The translations under genes were made by a program, and so were the position numbers. From Planctomycetales bacterium (GTDB lineage Bacteria; Planctomycetota; Phycisphaerae; SM23-33), in assembly GCA_030642005.1 (NCBI GenBank), contig DAOWOP010000043.1, positions 1-16,341 of the forward strand: a stretch of 16,341 nt of DNA, written 5' to 3'. Below are positions 1-6,493 of the stretch, piece after piece. The notes under the pieces are model-generated. The model saw only the letters and a program-made list of their open reading frames with translations. It searched no databases and had not been told where the DNA came from. Each line of letters opens with the position of its first letter. Position 1 is the stretch's first letter.

Positions 1-221
1 GAAAGGTCGTCGCGGTAGAAGGTGATGTCGAGTACGCCGTAGTCGATGGGGCTGCTCCGCCCGCTCTGGAGGCGCCGGACCATCCGCCGGGCCAGTGTCT
101 CCCCGCGCGTGCGGATGCCGACAACGGCCAGGGATTTGGCCCCGCTCAAATGGGATTCGACCTGCCGGTAAAGGCTATTGAGTGCGTTCTCGACCTGCCG
201 AGCAGTTAGCAGCCTTTTCAT
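1..221 (-). CDS. pyrR: PyrR bifunctional pyrimidine operon regulator / uracil phosphoribosyltransferase (N-terminal part)
   Basis: Only the first 73 codons are inside the window; the 3' end runs off the left edge. The N-terminus (MKRLLTARQVENALNSLYRQ) is followed by a VVGIRTRGETLARR segment at about residues 36-49 and ends in DYGVLDITFYRDDL. This is the characteristic PyrR pattern (VGIxTRGxxLAxRL ... G.LDITxYRDDL) of the type I phosphoribosyltransferase fold. In characterised bacteria PyrR binds pyr mRNA leaders in response to UMP/UTP and has weak uracil phosphoribosyltransferase activity; in many Gram-negative lineages only the enzyme role is documented. The catalytic PRPP-binding loop lies outside the window. 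The ATG at 219-221 has a purine-rich GGAAGGGG about 10 nt upstream. Pyrimidine genes may follow beyond the left edge, which cannot be seen. Confidence 0.9.
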   Translation of the reverse strand, partial: MKRLLTARQVENALNSLYRQVESHLSGAKSLAVVGIRTRGETLARRMVRRLQSGRSSPIDYGVLDITFYRDDL

Positions 222-241
222 GCTTTTGACGCCCCTTCCAG

Positions 242-259
242 ACCCGCCTGCCGGCGGGT
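242..259 (-). promoter_or_regulatory. Leader hairpin between pyrR promoter and ribosome binding site
   Basis: ACCCGCC (242-248) and GGCGGGT (253-259) form a 7-bp GC-rich stem with a TGCC loop. It would be at the very 5' end of the pyrR transcript if the promoter at 273-301 is right. There is no T-tract, so it is not an obvious terminator. It could be an mRNA-stabilising or regulatory hairpin, or simply a REP-like dispersed palindrome. Confidence 0.35.
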
Positions 260-272
260 AGGTCGAAGTCAA

Positions 273-301
273 AGCATATACTGAAAATATCTAATTATCA
301 A
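273..301 (-). promoter_or_regulatory. Putative sigma70-type promoter of pyrR
   Basis: On the minus strand TTGATA (296-301, 5 of 6 to the -35 consensus) and TATGCT (273-278, 4 of 6 to the -10 consensus) are separated by 17 bp in an AT-rich stretch. The predicted start would lie about 45 nt upstream of the pyrR ATG. Seen by eye only. Confidence 0.4.
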
Positions 302-405
302 TGCCTAATGTCTAAATAATGTCTAATACTACAACGCCACTTGATATTGTGTGAATATCAATAAGCGATTATGGACGCAGATGCTGCAACAAAATGCGTC
401 GCTGT

Positions 406-480
406 CAGCATTCAGCGGTCAGCAATCAGCCAAAGACAGATTGGCGAAGTTGGTTGCTGACTGCTGACGGCTGAATGCTG
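406..480. repeat. Inverted repeat of TCAGCAATCAGC-type dispersed element
   Basis: The left arm (406-430) and the reverse complement of the right arm (456-480) match at 23 of 25 positions around a 25-bp loop. The arms are built from repeated near-identical TCAGC(A/G) words (e.g. CAGCATTCAGCGGTCAGC). A related single arm occurs at 16293-16316, so this is a repeat family present at least twice in 16 kb. It lies outside genes, downstream of the DMT gene. Confidence 0.85.
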
Positions 481-524
481 ATTGCTTTGAGGTGATGTCT
501 GACTTTTCAGACAAAGCCTGGTCG

Positions 525-1505
525 TTACCTGTCCGGCGCGACGAATTCGCTCGGGAGGGCTTTTTGCCTTTCTGTCCGGGCCTTGGACCTGACCAGAAGG
601 ACGCCACCGAAGACGATAATGACCCCGCCCAGCATCTGAATCCAGGTCATCTTCTCGTCCAGAAATATCCATGCCCCTATATATGTGATGAAGGGTACAG
701 CCATCAGGATTCCGGTTGCGATCACAGGACCCAAACCGTGGATACCACGATAGTACAGCATATGCGAGAACACCATCCCGACCACCGCCGAGACCGCCAG
801 CAAAACCAGAACCGTCAGTGTCTCATCGCCCAGCCCGCCCAATTCTCGCCATTTTCCGAAGACGAACATCAACGCCAGCAACACCGCCGCCGTGTAGATA
901 CTGACAACGCCGAAACTCATACGGAGTGGGTATCCGCCTAAATATCTACGAACGCTGACGGCGTACGCTCCCCAGAATAACGATGTGGCCACAAGTATCC
1001 ACATGCCCGCCAGGGACGACTGTTGACCCGAAAGCAACTTCTGAATGAATAATATAGCGACCCCGCCGACGCACACAGCAGCGCCTATAAAAAAGACGGG
1101 ATTCTTCGCCAGGAGGCGTTCTTTCGGTATCAACATAAAGCCGAACAGCACCGTGAACAGAAAAGACGACTTGGTGATGAAAGCCATCGTTGCAGCCTGG
1201 ACCTCGTAATACGGGCTTAGCGCCCACAAGACCTGCCCGACGACGTTTATGACCGATGGGACCAGCGCCGCCCGCCAGATGTTTCTCGAACCGGATGCGT
1301 ATTTTCTGGCCTCAGGGCGACGTCGCAATATTAACACGAACGGCAGCAGCAAAAGCGCCGCAACGGTGTATCGCACGGCATTGACCGTCCAGGCATCGAG
1401 ATAATCTTTGAAGAATCTCAGGAAGATCGACACCGAGCCGTAGGTGAACACCGCGCAGGCTACGCAGGCCGTCGCTATCGTTGTGTCTTTTTCATGCGCT
1501 CTCAT
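525..1505 (-). CDS. EamA/DMT-superfamily membrane transporter
   Basis: The protein is 326 aa and strongly hydrophobic throughout, with about ten predicted membrane helices arranged as two similar halves (roughly residues 10-150 and 165-310), the usual length and layout of EamA (DUF6) drug/metabolite transporters. Typical features are the N-terminal helix followed by RYTVAALLLLPFVLI, a central WGAYAVSVRRYLGG segment opening the second repeat, and a conserved end helix (WIFLDEKMTWIQMLGGVIIVFG) before a basic cytoplasmic tail. Family members export amino acids, nucleotides or other small metabolites; the substrate cannot be read from sequence. The ATG at 1505 lacks a clear Shine-Dalgarno, but no other in-frame Met occurs near it. 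A CACAGAG inverted repeat lies immediately upstream. Confidence 0.85.
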   Translation of the reverse strand: MRAHEKDTTIATACVACAVFTYGSVSIFLRFFKDYLDAWTVNAVRYTVAALLLLPFVLILRRRPEARKYASGSRNIWRAALVPSVINVVGQVLWALSPYYEVQAATMAFITKSSFLFTVLFGFMLIPKERLLAKNPVFFIGAAVCVGGVAILFIQKLLSGQQSSLAGMWILVATSLFWGAYAVSVRRYLGGYPLRMSFGVVSIYTAAVLLALMFVFGKWRELGGLGDETLTVLVLLAVSAVVGMVFSHMLYYRGIHGLGPVIATGILMAVPFITYIGAWIFLDEKMTWIQMLGGVIIVFGGVLLVRSKARTERQKALPSEFVAPDR

Positions 1506-1522
1506 TATTTGGTTCGGATTTT

Positions 1523-1628
1523 ACCACAGAGGGCACAGAGATCACAGAGGGTGTTGAAAGTCATAAGCCTGTTTTTACAGTGTTATCTTTTAGTTTTTTA
1601 TCTCTGCGTTCTCTGTGTCCTCTGTGGT
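1523..1628. repeat. Long inverted repeat of CACAGAG-type dispersed element
   Basis: The left arm (1523-1549) consists of three 9-bp units ending in CACAGAG. The right arm (1602-1628), read in reverse complement, matches 24 of 27 positions. The loop is 52 bp and AT-rich. The element fills most of the 151-bp gap between the end of the radical SAM gene and the start of the DMT gene, both transcribed leftward, so any read-through RNA would carry a 27-bp hairpin. Similar CTCTGTG/CACAGAG palindromes are, from memory, common dispersed elements in environmental bacterial genomes. Confidence 0.85.
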
Positions 1629-1656
1629 TCAAGAAAATTGCGGTTGGTCCCGCCGA

Positions 1657-2694
1657 TTACGGCTGGTGGTTTCTGTCCGGTGCCGCTCCTCGGTCGAGAA
1701 AGAGCGTCGGCAGTGAGCGGGCCAGGCTGACGGGGTGATAGAGACATTCGACCTCGCCCCGGCAGTTGTACCAGCAGTCCCGGCAGTCGTTGCCGCGGGC
1801 GGCGGCGCGGAGGCGACGCTCGATATGGCGGATATCGTCGCGGTAGAGGTTGCCGACGGGTCGGCCCCGCCGCTCGACGCAGATGGCCACGTCGCCGTTC
1901 TCGTCGATATTGAAGAACGCCCTTCCGGCCAGGCAGCCGGGAACGCCGCCGTCAAGGAACGCATCGAAAGCGGAAAGATAGTGCGGATTAGACAGGAAGT
2001 TGCGATACCGGCTGCGGAGGTCCAGCAGTCGCGGGCCGACCGCGCCGTCGTTGTGAAAATAAGCGGCAGAGCCTGTTTTTTTCTGTCCGTACGGCTGGAC
2101 CATGAAATACGCGCCGCGCTCGGCGGCCATTTGAATCAGCGGCTCGATCTGGTCGATATTGTCGTCCATCAGCACGGCTATGACGTTGACCCGCTGCCAT
2201 TTGTGCACGCGAGCGGCGTTGAACATTTCGACGGCCCGCCAGGCCTGCTCTGCCGCTCCGACCATTCCGCGGCGCTCGTCGTGCCGATTGGCGTCCGCGT
2301 AGTCGATGCTGACCGACGCGCCCCACAGGCCGGCCTGCATCAGGTCGCGGGCGAGGCCGGGCGTCAACAGCCAGCCGTTGGTCGTAAGGAACGGGAAGTG
2401 ATACCGCCCGACGGCCTCGACGATTTCAGGGATGTCCGTCCGCAGCAGCGGCTCACCGCCGGCAAGGCTGATCAGCATCGTTCCCATCTGTGCGAGTTTG
2501 CGCGCGCCTTCGGCATAGGCTGCCGGCGGCGGCTCGTCGGCAGCGTCGGCCGCCAAGGCCCAATAGTTGCAGAATCGGCAGCGGAAGTTGCAGCGATACG
2601 TTACCTGCCACGCGCACCACAGCGGATGCCGGCTCGTCCACGCACGAAACAGCCGCCACTTCTTATCAACCGGACTGATTGCTGCGTCTTTCAT
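1657..2694 (-). CDS. Radical SAM protein with SPASM-like C-terminal cysteine cluster
   Basis: The predicted protein is 345 aa. A CxxxCxxC cluster (C35, C39, C42 in RCNFRCRFC) binds the [4Fe-4S] cluster that cleaves S-adenosylmethionine. It is followed by the GGEPLL motif (79-84) and the SVSIDYAD strand (128-134). The C-terminal part carries C254, C272, C304, C307, C311 and C317, including CRDCWYNC, which resembles a SPASM or twitch domain holding an auxiliary Fe-S cluster. Such proteins modify peptides, heme precursors or other substrates; none is identifiable here and no precursor peptide gene is seen nearby. The reading frame is open to an ATG at 2772, overlapping the upstream gene by 14 bp, but the extra 27 residues look unlike coding sequence. 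I prefer the ATG at 2694, though it has no good Shine-Dalgarno. Confidence 0.85.
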   Translation of the reverse strand: MKDAAISPVDKKWRLFRAWTSRHPLWCAWQVTYRCNFRCRFCNYWALAADAADEPPPAAYAEGARKLAQMGTMLISLAGGEPLLRTDIPEIVEAVGRYHFPFLTTNGWLLTPGLARDLMQAGLWGASVSIDYADANRHDERRGMVGAAEQAWRAVEMFNAARVHKWQRVNVIAVLMDDNIDQIEPLIQMAAERGAYFMVQPYGQKKTGSAAYFHNDGAVGPRLLDLRSRYRNFLSNPHYLSAFDAFLDGGVPGCLAGRAFFNIDENGDVAICVERRGRPVGNLYRDDIRHIERRLRAAARGNDCRDCWYNCRGEVECLYHPVSLARSLPTLFLDRGAAPDRNHQP

Positions 2695-2758
2695 GTGCAA
2701 CGCGACAGTGTATCGCCCCCGACGGCCTTGATTCAAGCAAATGCCCGATTCGCCGGAC

Positions 2759-4126
2759 CTATAGCCGAACATAAATCTTCAGGAACCGTGTCACGCAATA
2801 GACGATTCCGCAAAATACGAGGCATTTGAACACGGCAAACCCGGCCGTCAGTGAAGCGGCCGTTAATGATTCGGCACCGGTGGCCCAGGCGGGCGTCCCC
2901 GGCAGGTGCATCAGTTCAAGCAGCGGATAGACCAGGCCCATCGGCAGGTAGTACACCATCAAAGCGTTCTGGCCCACCACGGAAAAGAACGACCATATCC
3001 GCCGAACAAACGCGACTTCCGTCAGCATGATCATCGCCAACGTCAGCACCGCCAATCCGCCGGTGATGAGCAGATACGAAGGCGTCTCCCCACGCTTGAA
3101 TATTCCACCTATGGGTTCAAGCAGAAAGCCCGCCAGGACCAGGATGAACCCGTACGGCAGGCAGAACCGGATTAGTGATTTCGCGCCGGTCTTGCCCCTG
3201 CTGACCAGCCACAGCGCCACGGCGATAAACACCAGTGTCGAGAATGCCGCAATCAGGGTGTGTCCGCCGTAGGTGAACACCAGTGTAGAGAGGATCGCCA
3301 GAGACAGCCCGACTGCCGCTATAGCCGATCTGGCCGCGGACATGTTCTTCGCCAGGGCATTCGGATTGGTCTTTAGGTATTTTTGGATCTCCTGCCCGAC
3401 GAACACGCCAATAACCACCGGAAGGCGGCTAAGGAAGGCGTAAAGGCAAAGGTATCGGCAATCGCCGATGCGGAGGAGTTTCATCAGCCAGCCGCCCTGG
3501 ACGTGATAGTGCACGACTATGGCGGTCAGGGCGACGAGCAGGCCGATCTTCACCACGGGCCTGTTCCTCGAGACGACGTGCGTGATGCATCCGGTTATGT
3601 ATCCGTAGGCCAGCAGTCGGAGGATAACGTTGCAGTTTTTCCAGTCGAATTGGCCGGCCTTGATGACGAAGACCATCAGGCCCGCAAATCCCGCCGCCGC
3701 CGCGAACTTCAGAACGTAATTCAGATATTTCAGCCAGCGGAATTTCAGCGTCAGCGGATGAGGCCGCGTGAACAGCAGCACCAGGCAGGCGAATTCGATA
3801 AAACGCAGAAGGGCGTTATACTCCTTCGGCGCCTGGCCTCGGACCCAAAGCACCGACAGGAACCACAGGGCCGCTGCGCGGTAAGCCACGTGGGCCAGGA
3901 TTTTCCACAGCGGCACGCCTTGTTCCAGCCGCCTGTTTATCGCAAGCGGGACGGCCGCTCCCAGGCAGAAAAGAAAAAACGGAAATACCAGGTCCACCCA
4001 AGTCAATCCGCCGGCTTTTTCGAAGTGTTTCATCCACCCGGCAATTTTCCAGATGTCTGTATTGGAAAGAACCAGGGCGAAGATGGTCAGGCCGCGCAAT
4101 GCATCAAGTGATTGAAATCTTTTCAT
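2759..4126 (-). CDS. Multi-pass HGSNAT/DUF5009-like acyltransferase-type membrane protein
   Basis: The protein is 455 aa with about eleven or twelve hydrophobic helices. The N-terminus RFQSLDALRGLTI (3-15) is followed by WMKHFEKAGGLTWVDLVFPF (31-50) and FLFCLGAAVPLAI. This is the signature of proteins related to heparan-alpha-glucosaminide N-acetyltransferase (DUF5009 / YeiB-like acyltransferase fold). H34 is placed where the family's conserved active-site-proximal histidine lies. By family analogy it may transfer acyl groups from a cytoplasmic donor to a sugar on the far side of the membrane; the substrate is unknown. Its stop codon lies 64 bp before the preferred radical SAM start, so the two may be co-transcribed. 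No strong Shine-Dalgarno is obvious. Confidence 0.8.
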   Translation of the reverse strand: MKRFQSLDALRGLTIFALVLSNTDIWKIAGWMKHFEKAGGLTWVDLVFPFFLFCLGAAVPLAINRRLEQGVPLWKILAHVAYRAAALWFLSVLWVRGQAPKEYNALLRFIEFACLVLLFTRPHPLTLKFRWLKYLNYVLKFAAAAGFAGLMVFVIKAGQFDWKNCNVILRLLAYGYITGCITHVVSRNRPVVKIGLLVALTAIVVHYHVQGGWLMKLLRIGDCRYLCLYAFLSRLPVVIGVFVGQEIQKYLKTNPNALAKNMSAARSAIAAVGLSLAILSTLVFTYGGHTLIAAFSTLVFIAVALWLVSRGKTGAKSLIRFCLPYGFILVLAGFLLEPIGGIFKRGETPSYLLITGGLAVLTLAMIMLTEVAFVRRIWSFFSVVGQNALMVYYLPMGLVYPLLELMHLPGTPAWATGAESLTAASLTAGFAVFKCLVFCGIVYCVTRFLKIYVRL

Positions 4127-4211
4127 GGCAGGCGAACAGGATACCGTATTGCCGCTTCTTTTGCCTCCCTCCCGCTTTTTTCTTCAAGCCCCGGCCGAGC
4201 AGCCGGGCGCC

Positions 4212-4296
4212 GTAGCCCGGGCGTCTCGCCCGTGAATTGTAGGCCGGGACGAAGTCCCGGCGATTCAAGATAAATGGACTGTCCCGGCAATTCAAG
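4212..4296. repeat. Cluster of GC-rich palindromes and direct repeat between divergent genes
   Basis: CGGGCG-TCT-CGCCCG (4218-4232) and CCGGGAC-GAA-GTCCCGG (4244-4260) are perfect hairpins. GTCCCGGCGATTCAAG (4254-4269) recurs at 4281-4296 with one mismatch. This looks like a remnant of dispersed palindromic elements rather than an operator. It lies in the 256-bp gap between the divergent DUF5009-like and carboxypeptidase genes, where no gene is seen. A further weak stem-loop (GCCGG...CCGGC, 4338-4359) precedes the carboxypeptidase start. Confidence 0.7.
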
Positions 4297-4382
4297 TAAG
4301 ATAGCCCGCTCCGGCTCCGGCCGATCTTGATGCTCGAGCCGGCCTCTACGGCCACCGGCTGCATGAGAAAAGGAAACGATGC

Positions 4383-5558
4383 GTGAACGGTCCGCCGATA
4401 ATTGATTGCGACTTTCCGGGCGGGAATATCTTGCTCGAACGGATCGAGTCTGACACGGCTTATATCCGGCAGGACCTCCGCGACACGGAAGGCGACTGGT
4501 TCTACTGGTACTTCGGCGTGCGTGGGGCGGCAGGGAGGCAGATACGGTTCCAGTTCACCGGCAGTAACGTGATAGGCGTCCTCGGCCCAGCCGTCAGCAC
4601 CGACGGCGGGGCGACGTGGACCTGGCTTGGCTGCGAGACGGTCGAGAACAACGGCTTCACGTACACCTTTGCCGCCGAGGCCGAGGAAACTCGCTTCTGT
4701 CTTGCGATGCCGTACCTGGAAGCGAACCTGCGGCAGTTTCTGGAGCGGTACCGTGGTAGCCCGTACCTGGTCGAAGGCGTTCTGTGCCGAAGCCGGAAGG
4801 GCCGGGAGGCCGAACTGCTCCGCCTCGGTCGGATCGACGGGGCCTGCGACACCCGCGTGCTGCTTACCTGCCGACACCACTGCTGCGAGATGATGGCCAG
4901 TTGGGCCCTGGAAGGCATCATGGAAACCGTCCTTGGCGCCGCCGACGACGGTGAGTGGTTCCGACGACACGTTGAATTCCTTGTGGTTCCGTTTGTCGAT
5001 AAGGACGGCGCCGAGGACGGCGACCAGGGCAAGAACCGCCAGCCACGCGACCACAACCGCGACTACGAAGGCCGGAGTATCTACCCCAAGACCGGCGCCC
5101 TGCGGGAGTTGGTTCCTGAATGGTCAGCCGGTCGGCTGCGGTTCGCGCTGGATATGCACTGCCCGTATATTCGCGGCGAGGGACACGAAGAGATACATTT
5201 CGTCGGGACGGCGAATCAGGAGAACTGGCGCCGCGTCGTGCGGTTTTCGGAAATTCTCGAAGCCGTCCAGACCGGCCTGTCCCGAGTGAAGTCGAGGGAA
5301 GCCGGGTCGAGGGGACCGCTCGTTTTCAAGGCCGAGAACAATCTTCCATTCGGCCAGAGCTGGAACACAGCCGAGAGTTTCAGCAAGGGCAAGAGTTTCA
5401 ACGAATGGGCGGGCCAATTGTCCGGCCTGGGATTTGCTTCGAGCATCGAGATTCCTTACGCCTCCGCCGGCGGACGGGCGGTAACAGCCGAAACCGCCAA
5501 GGCGCTGGGCCGCGACCTGGCTCGCGCCATCCGACGTTTTCTGCAACAGGAATGCTGA
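4383..5558 (+). CDS. M14-family zinc carboxypeptidase, AGBL/cytosolic-carboxypeptidase-like
   Basis: The protein is 391 aa. An N-terminal beta-rich domain (about 1-120, with DWFYWYFGVRG and VSTDGGATWTWLG) precedes a peptidase domain. Zinc ligands are readable: HxxE as H166/E169 (RHHCCEMMASW) and H259 (LDMHCPY). Substrate-binding NR is at N225-R226 (DHNRDY) and the general base is E356 (SSIEIPYA). All the expected M14 catalytic residues are present, so activity is likely. The two cysteines in HHCCE replace the usual PG of HPGE. No signal peptide is visible, suggesting a cytoplasmic location. The start is GTG at 4383 with an AAGGAA about 10 nt upstream; an ATG at 4379 is out of frame and stops after eight codons. 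A dispersed repeat is embedded at 5277-5315. It stands alone on its strand. Confidence 0.85.
   Translation: MNGPPIIDCDFPGGNILLERIESDTAYIRQDLRDTEGDWFYWYFGVRGAAGRQIRFQFTGSNVIGVLGPAVSTDGGATWTWLGCETVENNGFTYTFAAEAEETRFCLAMPYLEANLRQFLERYRGSPYLVEGVLCRSRKGREAELLRLGRIDGACDTRVLLTCRHHCCEMMASWALEGIMETVLGAADDGEWFRRHVEFLVVPFVDKDGAEDGDQGKNRQPRDHNRDYEGRSIYPKTGALRELVPEWSAGRLRFALDMHCPYIRGEGHEEIHFVGTANQENWRRVVRFSEILEAVQTGLSRVKSREAGSRGPLVFKAENNLPFGQSWNTAESFSKGKSFNEWAGQLSGLGFASSIEIPYASAGGRAVTAETAKALGRDLARAIRRFLQQEC
5277..5315 (+). repeat. GAAGTCGAGGG-type dispersed repeat inside the carboxypeptidase gene
   Basis: CCCGAGTGAAGTCGAGGG is followed 15 bp later by a second GTCGAGGG (5291-5298 and 5306-5313). In the gene's frame it encodes residues about 299-311, low-complexity SRVKSREAGSRG. 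In another frame it reads PSEVEGSRVEG, a phrase I recall as a frequent translation of a dispersed repeat in environmental genomes. It sits between two well-conserved parts of the peptidase and keeps the frame. Confidence 0.6.
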
Positions 5559-5591
5559 AGGCGGCAAGGCCCTGCGGGAATTTGAAAAATC

Positions 5592-5607
5592 CGGGCAAAA
5601 GCCCGTT
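5592..5607 (+). terminator. Weak hairpin after the carboxypeptidase gene
   Basis: CGGGC-AAAA-GCCCG (5592-5605) is a 5-bp GC stem with an A-tetraloop, 33 bp after the stop codon and just before the convergent nucleotidyltransferase gene. Only TT follows, then CCCTTG, so termination would be weak. Confidence 0.3.
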
Positions 5608-5620
5608 CCCTTGAAAAAAA

Positions 5621-6493
5621 TCAAGAAGGAACTGGGGAATTAACGCAATCCGCCACCGTATTCGCCGCATTTGCTTGAAAACAATCCTGAAATCCGATTA
5701 TGGGCAGCCATGACTGCTTAATCTTGGCACATGTAAGATTTGCTGGTCTCTTCGGGGCTTCCCGATGTTGAGATTTCAGGGAAGCAATCCACTGCGTGAG
5801 GGTATCACAGTCAAACAGAGCTCGCTTGTAGTGGCGTTGCTGAAGGTCAACTAACTCCTCTAGTTCGAGGCGCTCGACATGATGGAGTATGTATTTGGTT
5901 AATCTCGGAGCGACAGCAAAGTCCAATTTTCTAGCTGTCGTGAGTGCACTAAGAACGCATAATTTCGGGAAAGGATTGTCTTCGAAATTTATATCGATTG
6001 TTTTTTTTAAAACTGCCTCAAAGAAGCCGTTTGAATAAATTTTTCGGGACTTGCCCGGCTTGGGTATCAATTCAGCCACTACTGCTTGAATATCAAGAAA
6101 TGTAGTTTTGGGAAGATCGGAGAATGCTTTTCCGGAAAAATGGTTTTCCCGAAATGCCCATGTATCCTCTAACGCCCATATGTCGAAATCCCAATCGGAA
6201 ATGCGAACCTGAAATCCATCAAAGCGGGTTCGTTTCTCCAAGTACTTAGTGAGGTATTTCTCCAGTTCTGGAGTCATTTTTGAAACGACAATGTCCAAAT
6301 CTCGCGGGTTTTCTTTAAGACCGTGGATTATCAGATCTCTTAGTGCTCCGCCAAACAGAAAGGCCATCCATCCCTTTTGGCGGATTTTATCGAAGATAGG
6401 CCTCAGCGGTTGGCGAATACCTGTTTGAGATGCGACGAATTTACTAACCTGTTTTCGAAGCGTGCTTCTCAGTCTATCTATTTCATTACCCAT
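5621..6493 (-). CDS. Nucleotidyltransferase, polyA-polymerase/CCA-adding head-domain type
   Basis: The protein is 290 aa. The motif FLFGGALRDLIIHGLKENPR (45-64) followed by DLDIVV (65-70) is the GG...RD...DxD signature of class II tRNA nucleotidyltransferase/polyA polymerase heads. D65 and D67 would bind metal, and D104 in WDFDIW is the likely third carboxylate. A segment around 175-200 (LCVLSALTTARKLDFAVAP) resembles the neck helices of that family. It is shorter than CCA-adding enzymes (about 400 aa) and lacks the RRDFTIN-type nucleotide-selection motif, so it is probably not the host tRNA enzyme. The ATG overlaps the end of the dGTPase gene by 8 bp (ATGGGTAA), implying translational coupling. 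The DNA is AT-richer than its neighbours (23 of 60 G+C at 6001-6060). Substrate unknown; a role with the dGTPase, perhaps defence, is inference. Confidence 0.75.
   Translation of the reverse strand: MGNEIDRLRSTLRKQVSKFVASQTGIRQPLRPIFDKIRQKGWMAFLFGGALRDLIIHGLKENPRDLDIVVSKMTPELEKYLTKYLEKRTRFDGFQVRISDWDFDIWALEDTWAFRENHFSGKAFSDLPKTTFLDIQAVVAELIPKPGKSRKIYSNGFFEAVLKKTIDINFEDNPFPKLCVLSALTTARKLDFAVAPRLTKYILHHVERLELEELVDLQQRHYKRALFDCDTLTQWIASLKSQHREAPKRPANLTCAKIKQSWLPIIGFQDCFQANAANTVADCVNSPVPS

Larger units (their letters stand above)
222..524. other. Intergenic region between pyrR and the DMT transporter, no gene seen
   Basis: This 303-bp gap holds no convincing reading frame. It contains, in order, the pyrR leader hairpin and promoter, an AT-rich stretch with a 10-bp direct repeat TAATGTCTAA (306-315 and 318-327), the long inverted repeat at 406-480, and a 7-bp stem hairpin TGTCTGA/TCAGACA (496-513). 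The last sits just past the end of the DMT gene and could be a weak terminator for it, though no T-run follows. Confidence 0.6.

Noticed and set aside
1523..1628. Possible CRISPR array (repeated CACAGAG words)
   Set aside because: Units are 9 bp with no spacers and the second block is inverted; no cas genes are present.
1735..2829. Open frame of about 364 codons on the plus strand opposite the radical SAM gene
   Set aside because: It overlaps the CxxxCxxC-bearing gene on the other strand and its translation has no family signature.
4104..5054. Open frame of about 316 codons on the minus strand opposite the carboxypeptidase
   Set aside because: It is antisense to a gene with a complete M14 active site, its product has no recognisable motif or hydrophobic pattern, and it results from GC-rich codon bias.
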